Positions 54,329 through 64,000 of a DNA stretch of 64,000 bases are shown here, one piece after another. The DNA is from Ophiobolus disseminans (Eukaryota > Ascomycota > Dothideomycetes > Pleosporales > Phaeosphaeriaceae). Made by a program: the position numbers and the translations under genes. The stretch covers positions 622,154 through 686,153 of the forward strand of contig MU006227.1 in the NCBI GenBank assembly GCA_010093685.1. Direction: 5' to 3'. Positions within the stretch are counted from its first letter, which is position 1, and every line of letters begins with the position of its first letter. The notes under the pieces were generated by a model, which ran no database searches, was not told the DNA's origin, and worked only from the letters and a program-made list of their open reading frames with translations.

Positions 54329-55096
54329 TCAAAGCCTAGGTACCTTGTGTAGCTTCCACCTCTCATAAAAGTCCCCAACCACCGCAGTCACCAGATCCCG
54401 CTCAATCTCCAACACCTTCCCAAGCTTAACCTCCGCACCGCCCTCTACAACCACAACATCCAAAGGGCCCTCCCGCCCACGGAACCACGTCTTCTTCCAC
54501 TCCTTGCCCTCCTTGACGGAAAATGCCTTCTCGGTATTAATCCTGATCTTCGCTTCTGTATTAGCCCTGACCTGCACGCCCGTCATGTGTGACCGCTTGC
54601 CGATGCGGTACCACACGAGTACGTCAACGATAACGGGCTGCGCGCTGCTCGAGGCGAAGCGCGTGTACACGACGGTGCTGCAGGGCTGCAAGGACTGCTG
54701 ATCCATTTTGTCGAGCAAGTTCACCGTGCCAGCCAGGATGTTATTGATGTTGAAGCGACTAGCGACGAACGTGACGCCGCCGTCGCTCATGAGAGACAGG
54801 TACTCCATGACTAGTTTAGCAGTTACGGCGTCTGCGGTTGTCGGGGGAGGGGGCAAGCTGGCGAGGACTTCTTGCTGCAGTTTCTTGGTTTTCATGTTTT
54901 CGCGGATTTGGTTCTGGATGATGCCAAATTCCTTGAGGGAGAAGATTTGGAAGACGGGGAGGTGGAGGATGTGAGCAAAAGGGCTGGCGGGCTCGGGTTG
55001 TAGTGGTGGGCTGGTGGGTGCATATTGCTGCAGTCCGTTGGGAGCCATGTTATGCTGTGGTGGCATGCTGGGGTGTTGGGGGTATTGTGCCTGCAT
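54329..55096 (-). CDS. conserved fungal protein of unknown function
   Basis: Single exon, 255 residues. A Gln/Pro/Met-rich start (MQAQYPQHPSMPPQHN) precedes a globular region: FAHILHLPVFQIFSLKEFGI, KLVMEYLSLMSDGGVTFVAS, VDVLVWYRIGKRSHMTGVQV and VVGDFYERWKLHKVPRL. No catalytic motif or known domain is recognised. Composition and an intact ATG-stop frame make it a real gene. Confidence 0.75.
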   Translation of the reverse strand: MQAQYPQHPSMPPQHNMAPNGLQQYAPTSPPLQPEPASPFAHILHLPVFQIFSLKEFGIIQNQIRENMKTKKLQQEVLASLPPPPTTADAVTAKLVMEYLSLMSDGGVTFVASRFNINNILAGTVNLLDKMDQQSLQPCSTVVYTRFASSSAQPVIVDVLVWYRIGKRSHMTGVQVRANTEAKIRINTEKAFSVKEGKEWKKTWFRGREGPLDVVVVEGGAEVKLGKVLEIERDLVTAVVGDFYERWKLHKVPRL

Positions 55097-56240
55097 CTTT
55101 GCGATTTGAGATTAAGAATGAGAGAAGGAAGAATGCCAGCTCTGGTGACTGGATATACTTTTTGTCTGCCTAGCAGCTGGAGGTGTGTTGTGGACCTTAC
55201 AGCCGCACGACTAGCGAACTCCATGCAAAGTTTCCAACTCTCCATTTTTTGGCGTTTTTCAACTGAAGCCATTGGCCATAACAAGCAGATACGATCTCCC
55301 GCCGATTTCTTTTCCGCTCGCCAAGGGACACCTACAGCACAGCAAAACGCCAAAGTCTCGTTGCGCGTCTTCGCATTGGTTGGTTCCATAGGGTCGCGGT
55401 TCAGCCGCACGTAAAACGGCGAGACCATGGCCCCGCCCTGAAGAGATATCATGTCGTATATCTCGCATTCCGTCTGCTCAGCCTTCTAATATCCGGTTGC
55501 CTGGGAGCTCTAGATTGTTGATTATACTTAAGCACATGTGCCACCCTTGGTTGACCAAGGATGTGAGCTAAGATGCTCGCCATCTAAGTACCGCAGGGGA
55601 AATTTAGTAATGCACTGGTCCCAGTCTGATGTACATTTCCACTGTTCCGGCTGCAGTGTGCGTGCCAAGCAGTCGTGTGTAAGCTCGCAGTAAGTTGCGT
55701 CAGCTGGAACTAAAGTTAACACACTCCTGCATATCTACAAAGATGGTTTAGAATTTGGAATGGTCTTTACATACGTACATGTAGTTGTCAAGCTTAGCCT
55801 TTCTTCAGCTTTCACGACTTACGGTGAGGTAGGCTACCATGCAGGTGTGTGGGCCATAACCACCACCATCTTCATATATCATCCAACCACCAAATCTGAC
55901 ACATACGATCATAGGCAAAGGACAGCATTGGATCCCGTCCGCTCTCCATACATTAAATCTTTGACCGGCGGATTAGTAGTTAAGTGGGTGACCATTAGCG
56001 AATACCCGCTGTTGTATGTTTTTGAAATTTCTTTTTGCTCCTTGCTGTAGGTCAGATACTCATTGAGCATGTTAGTCGAGAGTTGTAAAGAATGGTTATG
56101 ATTTCTGGGTGGGAAAGAATGTGGTTGTGGTGGGCATGTTGAATGCAACACCAAGCTGATGTGTCGGACTGTTGAAGTCCCTGACACCTCCGAAATGAGA
56201 AGCCTCAACTATCAGTCTCCGCCTCTGTCTTCCGCTCTTT
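55097..56240. other. intergenic, no gene seen
   Basis: 1.1 kb between two minus-strand genes. No open frame with recognisable features on either strand. Confidence 0.4.
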
Positions 56241-57841
56241 CTAGTAGTCATCACCCCTCGAAATAACCTCCTTACAGTTCGGCCTAAGCAGCACAGTCTG
56301 CCACATCATTAGCAAGTCTCCCACTCAACGCCAACTAGATATACTCACATGTTCAAACTGCGCGACATAGCTCCCCTTAACATCCACCAACGGCCTATAC
56401 TCCTCCACAATACCCGCCTGAACCAGACTTCTCATACCCAGATGCCAACTCTTCACCCCGGGCAGTCTCTCCAGCTGGCGTCGCGCAAACACCAGCGTGC
56501 CGAAGTTCTCATCAATGGTGCGGAGCAACGACTTCGCTGACGCATGGTGCAGGCCATTCGTGCTGGCGTTCTCGTTGCGTCCGTAGCCGTACACACTTGA
56601 CGCGTCGTCGCGCAGGTATGCTTTCCCGGTTGTGCCGAACGTTTCGATGGCGAAGATGTCGCCTTCTTCCATGCGCTGCGAGGTTTTGGACGTGACGAAG
56701 GGGACTTGCTTGGAGCCATGGATGTGGTAGCGGAGGATGTTGTGGCCGGTGATGTTGCGGACTGATTTTATGGGGATGGTTTTGCCGTTTAGGGCGATTT
56801 CGTAGCTCTCCATTACTTCTTGGATGGTGGAGCTGATTTGTGAGATTCGGGCGTCTAGGCCGGCTTCCTAATTGATGTTAGATGGCAGGATGGGTGTGGC
56901 TATGTGGGAAAGGGAGAAGTACCTTTAAGCCGGTATTTGTAGCTGCTCTGACGGCTTCGAGGAGAGGGTCGTAGACCGGGTTTGCTGCTACAGTGAAGGC
57001 GCTGTCGACGATTCTGCCGTTGACGTGGACGCCAAAGTCAACTTTCAACACATCGTCGTATTGCAGAAAGACTTCCTTTGCTCCAGCATTAGGAGTCCAG
57101 TGCGCGCCCACGTTGTTCAGACATAGCCCCGTCGGAAATCCCAGGCCTCCTTTGAGTGAATCACCCTTCTCGAGACCTTCGTGGCCTACCAGTGCTCGGA
57201 CTCCGTCGTCGATCTCGTGTGCAAGCGTGGTCATCGACACGCCCGGTTTGGCGATGGTTTGCACGTATTGGCGTACTTGACGATGAACTTCGGCGGCTTT
57301 GCGATAGTCGCGGAGGAAATCGTCATCCATGTTGGACACTGCCTCTAGATGGCGAAGCTCTTCTGCTGTTGTGCGCTGCAAGTTGTCGTCTCTGTTGGCA
57401 TATTCGACTATTTCTCCTTCCGGGAATGGCTGATCCCCAAAGATCTCAGAGAGCGACACTCTTGGGGGAACGGTCTGCTGTATGCTCGAGGTCTTTTTGC
57501 TCCTCTTCTTGTTACGCTTTCTTTTCTTCTTGTTGCCTATGAAAATCAGCTCTAGTATTACATGTACTGAGTGTTCGCTAACTTTTACTACTAGGCTCAT
57601 TGTCGGTCTTCAGGTCAACTCCAGATCTGTCATCATCCTCGTCATCCTCGTCCTCGTCCTGCCCTTCCAGTGCACCTTGAAGGAGTCCACTTGCTGCGGC
57701 TGGCTTAGGAGGGTTGACAATGGATGTTGCACTGTCGCCTGACGAGCCTGTTATTATGTTAGAACGGCGAACAAATCTCAACGATGCTTTCTTCGCACCA
57801 TTTGGACCGCGACGATGGTCGTCTGGCGTTTTGGAGCCCAT
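56241..57841 (-). CDS. map2: methionine aminopeptidase 2
   Basis: Four exons (57841-57583, 57536-56923, 56867-56349, 56297-56241) give 482 residues. MetAP2 removes the initiator Met from nascent proteins. The N-terminal extension has an acidic run and the poly-basic KKKRKRNKKRSKK block typical of type 2 enzymes, which associate with ribosomes. The pita-bread fold follows with metal ligands D253, D264 (VDFGVHVNGRIVDSAF), H333 (GHNILRYHIHG), E366 (AIETFGTT) and E463 (QFEH, just before intron 3), and catalytic H232 (GAHWTPN). The last exon supplies TVLLRPNCKEVISRGDDY, the expected C-terminus. Intron 1 uses a less usual donor, gttagc. Call is near certain. Confidence 0.96.
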
Positions 57842-58335
57842 GATTGGCGTTGGCCCGTCGTCATAAGCTTTCCGGAAGCCTTGTTGGTGGGTGCTTTTTA
57901 CGAGAGCAAGGAAGCGGGGTAGATGTGTACAGTCTTAGTTAAAAGTGGTTTGCAAAGGACTGCGAGGTAACTCGGGTTTATATGTCGCTCACTGTCTGCG
58001 CCTGACTCTCTGGCGCTAGTAATGCCGAACTCCGTGATCGAGGCGTGGTGAGCAGATGGGTCGGGTGTGCCAGCACCGCAGCTGCAGGCGCGGAGTTCAG
58101 CAAGGCGCGTTACCCTTTTCGATGGGCCCACTTCCTGCGTTTCATGCTGCAACGTCAGACTTACAGAATTGTAATGTTTTTGGTATACCATAATATCGAG
58201 TTGATTTCGTGGGCAAGAAGAAAATAGCAAGTACCGACTTTCAAGATCATAATTTACTCCAGTATACCAAATCGTCCAATCGTATCATGTCATACTTTCC
58301 AGACATCTTAACCACCGTAGGCAACCCGTCACCTC
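57842..58335. other. intergenic, no gene seen
   Basis: MetAP2 promoter and 3' end of the methyltransferase gene. Nothing recognised. Confidence 0.4.
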
Positions 58336-59349
58336 TCACTCGATTTTCCTAACCACCACTGCATACCAGACCTTGATACCAACCCACTTCCATCCCCTCT
58401 CCCCGACAGCCCCACTCTCCACATCCTGTCTCGTCATCTCCCTCTCCTTCACACTCAGCACCTCCAATCCAGCCTTCCTAGCCGCCGCAACCGTATCTTG
58501 CACTGTGTGTGCAAAGCTACTACCCCTAACCTTGACACCTTGCGCGTTGACAAAACCAGCTTGTGACTTGGTACCCATGTCGTCGTGCATGTTGGTCACG
58601 AGTGCAAGCCCGTTGGGTAGGAGGAGAGACGAGAGGGTGGAGAAGTAGTCGGTCAAAGGCACATGTTCGAGGACAAGTGTACTGATGACTCCGTTGACTG
58701 GTGAAAGGCCAGGTACAGATGGGAGAGGCGATGCTGAGGGATCCTGGACTGTGGGAAAGCAATCACACTGCGCTAGTCTCGCCCTTGGGTTGTCCAGTCC
58801 ATCGTTGAATGTTCGGAGCTTGTCGGCTGCGATGTCGAGCATGCCCTTTGAGAAGTCGAGACCCGAGACGGTGGACTGTCGGCCTGGGGGCAATGCAAAT
58901 CCTAGTAGTTTGATGGTGTTGCGACCAGTACCACATCCAAGATCAAGGAGCGAGATGACTGGTGTATCGGTACTTTCTTGTACTTGCCTGAGGAAGTCCG
59001 GTAGCGAAGTGGTGAGTTCAATGTCATCAATCGCCTGCAGCATATTACCATCAGAATCATAGATGGTGGCCCATTGATCATATGCCTCTTGCGTGCCGAT
59101 GTGTTGGACTGGCGTTGATGATTGCGTTGGTGGTGAAGCAAAGTCTCGTGGAATTGTTTGAGATGGCTTCGGCGTCTCCTGACTGTGGTCTTCGAAGAGA
59201 GATTGTGGCAGCATCGTTGGAGTCTTTGCAGTGGAGGTTGGATTACCAAAGTCTGAAGGATCGGATTCGGTAGTAGAGAAGGAGGTGTTGGGCTTAAGGT
59301 CGACGAGGGAGGTGTCGAAGGTCATGTCGACAGTGTTAGGTTGTGTCAT
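58336..59349 (-). CDS. class I SAM-dependent methyltransferase, unknown substrate
   Basis: Single exon, 337 residues from ATG 59349 (MTQPNTVDMTFDTSLVDLKP). The frame is open for 89 codons upstream but has no ATG there. Residues 1-85 are low complexity. The Methyltransf_25-like domain starts at AYDQWATIYDSDGN (89-102). It has motif I LLDLGCGTGRNTIKLLG (134-150), the SGLDFSKGMLDIA acidic loop, CDCFPTVQD and a post-motif VNGVISTLVLEHVPL. Layout resembles small-molecule methyltransferases of fungi with Williams-Beuren/UbiE-like folds. The C-terminus (WVGIKVWYAVVVRKIE) is intact. Confidence 0.85.
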   Translation of the reverse strand: MTQPNTVDMTFDTSLVDLKPNTSFSTTESDPSDFGNPTSTAKTPTMLPQSLFEDHSQETPKPSQTIPRDFASPPTQSSTPVQHIGTQEAYDQWATIYDSDGNMLQAIDDIELTTSLPDFLRQVQESTDTPVISLLDLGCGTGRNTIKLLGFALPPGRQSTVSGLDFSKGMLDIAADKLRTFNDGLDNPRARLAQCDCFPTVQDPSASPLPSVPGLSPVNGVISTLVLEHVPLTDYFSTLSSLLLPNGLALVTNMHDDMGTKSQAGFVNAQGVKVRGSSFAHTVQDTVAAARKAGLEVLSVKEREMTRQDVESGAVGERGWKWVGIKVWYAVVVRKIE

Positions 59350-59843
59350 CTTGATCACTTGATTCTGGTGCCAATTGTTGAGGTGTAGGTTTTGTATCGA
59401 TCGTGACGAAGATATCTCCGGTGATTGTTGATTGGTGCTTGGAGTAGATACCCCACTTGAAGCTTGTGGCAAAAGAGAACTTGACACCCTGAGGCTTGAT
59501 GGTCTTCTCAATGGGTGCCTGATTGCGGAATATATATCGGCCGATGACTCTTCCCCACGCCCTTCTTTCCTGTCCACGTTTCCCTTTTGAGTAACATGTC
59601 GTGCAGCTTCCCGCACCGTGACTCAGACGTGCATTCGTGTTGTGGACCGCGCTAAATGCAACAATGGCGTAAGCCACACCCAAAATACTGGATGATGCGA
59701 GAAGTCATATCCGAGATAAGTTTACTACGCACGTTGCCGACGCCCTTCAATGCCGCATCTACGTTGTATGATCGCGACTTTTCGCTTTTCTTGCTCTCAC
59801 ATGTACAGTCGTGTTACATGCATCTTACCGGCTTGGAAAGGAG
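59350..59843. other. divergent spacer, no gene seen
   Basis: Upstream of the methyltransferase and 3' end of the metaxin-like gene. Part is the probable 5' leader of the methyltransferase. Confidence 0.4.
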
Positions 59844-60863
59844 CTAAGATTGGTCGGGAAAATATGCGTCCAATATGCGGTTCCGGTGCATGGTCAGGCG
59901 TTTTCGCGGCATTAGCGCGTCGCGCAGACGCGTGTCCAGCCAACCCTTTCCGAGCCCATCATCCAGTAAGAGTTGCGTATATGCAAAGACGCTTGCGTCA
60001 AAGAGGCCAGGTCTCGCTGCACCAAAGAACCAATCATCCTTGCCCAGCAGCGTCTCCAATGCTGTGAAGGCTTCTTCGGCCTGGTTATAGAGTGTTTCGG
60101 CGTTTATGACGGTCGAGAACTTTGCAAGCTCTTTCTCTGCGGCGGCACGTAGCTCTTGTGCTATAGTGAGGCGCACAAAAGGGTTGCTTGAGGTAGGGAG
60201 GATGTATAGAGGCTCGGCGATGGACGTGGAATTGTGGGACAGGTAGATGCAGTAGAGCTAGTTGAATGTTAGTACAAACTTGCCACGCCTTCCTCGCTCA
60301 ACGTACCCATGCCCTTCGTATTCGATGGTCTATAAGGGACAGATATGCTTCATAGCGCAGATCGCCAGGCTCCTCGACTGCCGTTTTGCTGTTGTTGATT
60401 ACCCATCTCTGCAACTTCCCAGAGGGTACCGGCTGTTTGTGCTTGTATGGCTCGGGAGAGGCAGGTATGATAAACGGAAGTGAGCCGCTCGGCGAGGCGT
60501 GATTATTCGCTGACATTATCCGGAAGTCTATGTTGGAGAACTTGAGGTAGGCCTATAACAACGTAAGGTGGGGTCCTGTGGTGCGCCATCCAAAGCTCTT
60601 ACCTGCCACTTCAAGCATGCAGGGTTGTATGACGGCAGTCCTTTGAGTGCCCCCTCTTCTGAAGTATAGACATACAGCACGTGTGCATTGCGACTGCGTG
60701 GCGCACGTTGTGGAAGATCGTTGGTAGGGTAGGTCAACAACGGAAATTGATCGAAGAGCTGCTTGATCGGAGCCGGAACGGTAAACATGCCACGCGATGG
60801 CGCTGGAGTTTGTCGCCGACTCTGTTGCGTATCATTGTCGCCATCATTTGGTTGTGACATCAT
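59844..60863 (-). CDS. metaxin-like subunit of the mitochondrial SAM/TOB complex (Sam35 type)
   Basis: Three exons (60863-60603, 60552-60307, 60257-59844), all phase 0, give 306 residues. The N-terminal GST-like thioredoxin fold begins at FTVPAPIKQLFDQFPLLTYP and runs through SYNPACLKWQAYLKFSNIDF, spliced in exon 1-2. The C-terminal helical half has NAETLYNQAEEAFTALETLL and WFFGAARPGLFDASVFAYTQ, the metaxin signature of an all-helical GST-C domain. SAM35/metaxin-2 proteins help insert beta-barrel proteins into the outer mitochondrial membrane. Sam35 versus Sam37 assignment is by length and N-terminal pattern and is less certain than the family. Confidence 0.78.
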
Positions 60864-61259
60864 GGCGGAGGGCTGTCAATAATGCGCGTCACCGTCACAA
60901 AAAGTTCGTGTTAGACCTCGGAGGAGACGCGCTCGCCTAAACTTGCCAACTTTGGTTGTTGGACTTCCCCCTCAGTCGTCACTAAATCCACCACCAACAC
61001 TCAAGTTCAAGAGTAGCTGCATCAAGAGTTTATAAAAGTTGTGTTGTCTTCATCTCTCAGACAGTCACAGTTTCGAGACTTGTTAGTATGCGAATCCAAT
61101 GCAATACCATATCAGATCACCCATAGACTACAGCAGTCATAGAAACAATCCACGCTGATCATCGAATTGGGGAGCTATAGAGTCCATCTAAGCACTGCAT
61201 AGCTGCCCAATCCTCCACTCACTGCCTCCCAATATCATTACCCTATCATCTCTCATATA
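60864..61259. other. intergenic, no gene seen
   Basis: Metaxin promoter and 3' end of the proline-rich gene. A ttataaaag at about 61029 has no assigned gene. Confidence 0.4.
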
Positions 61260-62444
61260 TCACCGGTTCCGCTTGTGTTCCGAATATCCAGTACTCGTAA
61301 TTGAGCAGCAAGCCACCATATCGCCAGTAGGCGAGTTGGGAGGCGGCGTAGTAGGACGCTGGAAGTGCAGTGTTATTATTGAAATAAGTATTGTTGATGT
61401 TGGCACACTCACAGGACCACCGGTACCACCGCCATCTCCGAACTGCAAGACGATCTTCCTCAAGATAGCCATAGTGTTTGGGCTGACACTGTTCTTTCCA
61501 GGTGATGGAGGAGGTACGGAGGGCTTTTGATATGTTAGCTTTATGCTCAATCATAAAGCTGTCGATACTCACGGGGGGAGACGGCGTGTCCGGCTGAAAT
61601 TTCGCGTACTTCCCTGGCGATGGAGGAGGCACAGATGGCTTTTGACGCATTAGTTCTGTCTCCATCGAAATCACGACTCTATCGATACTTACAGGGGGTG
61701 ACGGCGTATCCGGCTGGAACTGCGCGTACTTTCCAGGCGACGGGGGAGGCAACGATGGCTTTCTTGCATTAGCCATTCTTCCAACACTAACTCAAGCCAT
61801 ACTTACAGGAGGAGACGGCGTATCCGGCTGGAACTGCGCGACTGAAGCTGACAAGTCGCTGCATTTGGTAGGCGAGTTGGGCGGGGTGGGCTTTTTGCGT
61901 GTCAACTCTATCTTCAACACGTTGACTCTCTCTGTACTCACAGGGGGAGATGGGGTATCAGGCCGATCACCGCGCTTGGTAGGCGAGTGCGGCGGAGTGG
62001 TCTTCGTGTGTATTAACCCTGTCTCATTCTGACCGCTATGCTACTTTCACTTACAGGAGGAGATGGGATATCGGCCCGCTCATGCGGAGGCGGCGGGCAG
62101 ACAGGCTTTGGAGCAGCACAGTATTCTCCAGGCGATGGGGGAGGAACGGATGGCTTGGACGTATTAGTTTTAGCCTCAACACAATGATTCCATGTACACT
62201 TACAGGAAGTGATGGTGTATCAGGCTGCTCATGCGGAGGAGGAGGGCACACGGGCTTGGGCGCAAGCTCATGAGGAGGTGGGGGGTATACAGGCTTCAGG
62301 GCCGCACTGTACTTGCTAGGCGATGGAGGAGGTACGGAGGGCTTCCTTGCGTATTAGTTCCTTCTCTAACAACACCGCAACTGTGATTTTACTTACAGGG
62401 GGAGATGGGGTATCAGGCTGGAACTGAATGATGGAAGCTGTCAT
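61260..62444 (-). CDS. proline-rich repeat protein, nine exons, one repeat per exon
   Basis: Exons: 62444-62397, 62341-62204, 62153-62055, 62001-61942, 61890-61807, 61758-61693, 61638-61573, 61523-61413, 61358-61260. Every exon length is a multiple of three and all eight introns (48-55 bp, gtaagt or gtgagt donors) are phase 0. The product has 256 residues. Exons 2, 3, 6, 7 and 8 begin PS(V/L)PPPSPGKY or a close variant; exons 1 and 4-7 end DTPSPP (exon 2 DTPSLP, exon 3 DIPSPP). Exons 4, 5 and 9 begin with TTPPHSPT, PTPPNSPT or RPTTPPPNSPTG. Exons 6 and 7 are near identical 22-residue units. Exons 2 and 3 add KPVCPPPPHE units. No signal peptide or membrane segment. The last exon is non-repetitive (MVACCSITSTGYSEHKRNR). 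Function unknown; it could be a disordered scaffold or SH3/WW ligand. Confidence 0.85.
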
Positions 62445-63471
62445 GTTGCTGAAGTTCTGGATTTGTGTTGTTGGTGTTGTTGCTTTGGTAGTTGTAAATG
62501 TAAATATTGTATTTGGAAGTTGCTGGTAGTATTTACTTTGTGGGTACTGAGTAAGATGATGTGGAAGGTTGTTCTGATGAAGCAGAGAGAGGCCTGCGAC
62601 TCGAAGCTTATATACTGTTATTCTTGCTTCAATGTTCAAGACTTGATTGTAAGATGACGAGGATTGCTGAGCTGCCGATCGCGAATGTGGACTGAGGATG
62701 CTAATAGATTCTAACTGACGTTGAGTGACGCCGGCAATCGTGGATAGCTACATTCGAGTGTTGTCAGCGACGCCGTGATAGATTACAATGCGCAAGCACG
62801 CACTTATTGGGGAGCCGCTTCGTTCGGTTCTCCATCTAGGTGTATATCTATGCAGCATGCTTAGCATCGTGTGTGAAACTCGGAGTTGTTTCCCGAATTT
62901 TAGCAGCATTGTTTGACGAATCGCTCACGATAGTGGTCCCGCATGATGATCGTTGGTCCTATCGCAGCTGACGCGCATCGATCGTTCACTGTATATGGCG
63001 AAAAAGGAACAGGGTGAAGCAGTCAAAAATTGTTGAGGAAGTGTTTGATTGATTGACTTCGAGTGCCCAACGCGCAAATGTACGCGTCAGCGCACAGTAG
63101 ACATTAAGTACAGTGTAAGGTATTTCCGGCATCAAGTCGGAACTCGTAGCAATAACAAATAAGGTGTGTGCTCACAGAACCCAGTGGTAATAAGCAAGTG
63201 TTAACGAACGGGGTATATCTGGGTATATCAAACCAAGGTCGTGGCTTTCGCGAACGCACCACAGGAAAACAATATTACTAAGACGTAACGAACGAAAGAC
63301 GACTTCGTAGATCGTACTCTGGCAGGTCAAGGCCGGGCTGGCCGGGTATAAAGCGAAGGGAGGAACGTTCAAACAAAACTCACAACTCGAATCGCTGAAG
63401 AGCACGACAATAGTAAAACGTGAAAAACAATGAAATGCAGGAAAAAAATGACAACAAAAGAAGAATGTTGC
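62445..63471. other. intergenic, no gene seen beyond the promoter
   Basis: Promoter and leader of the proline-rich gene and 3' region of the LIM gene. A tataaag at 63351-63357 has no assigned gene. Confidence 0.4.
62607..62615 (-). promoter_or_regulatory. TATA-like box upstream of the proline-rich gene
   Basis: gtatataag on the minus strand, about 165 bp before the ATG at 62444. Confidence 0.4.
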
Positions 63472-64000
63472 TCACGCCATCATCATGAGTCGTGTGCTGC
63501 GCTTCTCCATGCGTGGTCGGTAGTTGCCAGGCCCTAGGTAATTCTGTGGTGGATTGGCAGCACTCCGTGCATGGCGATCGCAGTATTTCTGACCGCCGAC
63601 TTCGTAGTAGTCGTCCCGCAGAACAACGCGACATGTAGTACAGGTGAAACATCTGGGGTGGAACTTGCGCCGCGAGTCTGTCTCCAAGTACTGGCCCTCG
63701 ATACCGCGATTGCAAGAAGCACATATAGATCCATTGAGTTCGTGGTAGTGGCGCTCGCAATATGGAGAGTTGTTGAACACGTAAAACTCGGCTGTTGGGA
63801 AAGAATCGTTGCAAGTTCGGCAGGTGAAGCATTGCTTGTGGTATCGTCCAGTAAGACGTCCGGAAGAATCTTTTACGGACTTTCCGACGATCGGTTCAGA
63901 GCATCCACGACATTTGCCCTTGGAAGGCGGTCGAGTATCCTGGCGACGCGGTGCCACATCGGGTGAACTTCCAAGAGGGCTTAGCCCAGCATTTGTATTG
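63472..64000 (-). CDS. LIM-domain protein, C-terminal part (5' end outside the window)
   Basis: The frame is open to the window edge (no ATG in the visible part) and stops at 63472, so only the last 175 residues are seen. Two LIM zinc-binding domains: CRGCSEPIVG .. YHKQCFTCRTC .. YCERHYHELN and CASCNRGIEGQ .. FHPRCFTCTTC .. KYCDRHA, each with eight Cys/His ligands. The tail is basic and ends KRSTRLMMMA. Paxillin-like and Rga-type fungal proteins have this LIM pair; without the N-terminal half I cannot choose. Probably acts in cytoskeleton or polarity. Confidence 0.85.
   Translation of the reverse strand, partial: NTNAGLSPLGSSPDVAPRRQDTRPPSKGKCRGCSEPIVGKSVKDSSGRLTGRYHKQCFTCRTCNDSFPTAEFYVFNNSPYCERHYHELNGSICASCNRGIEGQYLETDSRRKFHPRCFTCTTCRVVLRDDYYEVGGQKYCDRHARSAANPPQNYLGPGNYRPRMEKRSTRLMMMA

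Noticed and set aside
61260..62444. RiPP (ustiloxin/dikaritin-like) precursor
   Set aside because: Repeated core peptides are suggestive, but there is no signal peptide, no KR or RR Kex2 sites between repeats and no UstYa-like gene nearby.
1..64000. tRNA or rRNA genes
   Set aside because: No A-box/B-box pair (GGTTCGAATCC-like) with a foldable cloverleaf and no rRNA-like conserved stretch was seen by eye. A tRNAscan-SE and Infernal run would settle this.

Overview
The window is nuclear DNA of a filamentous ascomycete. Genes are dense and on both strands. Introns are short (about 48-90 bp) with GT..AG ends and CTAAC/CTAAT-like branch sites. The gene set is typical of Pezizomycotina (Zn2Cys6 and OrsD-type regulators, NmrA-like reductase, fungal rhodopsin-domain protein, CipB-like dehydrogenase, Tea4, fungal OBAP/DUF1264 protein, small secreted protein). 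A pogo/Fot1-type transposon with CA-to-TA damage points to repeat-induced point mutation. Dothideomycetes (Pleosporales) is my best guess; that is inference from gene style, not a search. Gene models below were spliced by hand with reading phase checked across each junction.

Layout. 0-9.4 kb: plasma-membrane Na+/H+ antiporter; a polyketide-type O-methyltransferase; a rhodopsin-domain gene with apparent frame breaks; then two broken genes (a CCCH zinc-finger gene and an AIM9/APH-like gene) meeting tail to tail. 10-16 kb: a secreted amidohydrolase, a Zn2Cys6 regulator and a divergently transcribed NmrA-like reductase whose shared promoter carries two copies of a composite motif, possibly a small co-regulated unit. 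16.8-20.2 kb: Tea4/Bud14-like polarity protein with SH3 domain and PP1-docking motif. 20.7-24.0 kb: a gene-free degenerate tandem array with a 147-148 bp period in its first copies. 24.3-29 kb: a small secreted cysteine-rich protein, an OrsD-domain regulator and a CipB-like dehydrogenase.

29-48.8 kb is mostly housekeeping: C2H2 regulator, prohibitin-1, eIF4E-family protein, NOPCHAP1-like protein, OBAP protein, an ankyrin protein and a short-chain dehydrogenase, with two related gene remnants (29.2 and 42.8 kb). 49-53.5 kb: an F-box protein with a 2.57-kb pogo/Fot1-like element (99-bp terminal inverted repeats, TA target duplication) inserted about 85 bp upstream of its start codon. 54-64 kb: a conserved unknown protein, methionine aminopeptidase 2, a class I methyltransferase, a metaxin-like SAM-complex subunit, a remarkable nine-exon proline-rich gene in which each exon is one repeat unit and all introns are phase 0, and the 3' part of a LIM-domain protein that runs off the window.

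The strongest candidates for something undescribed are the exon-per-repeat proline-rich gene (61.26-62.44 kb) and the ~148-bp tandem array (20.7-24.0 kb) with a candidate effector gene next to it.
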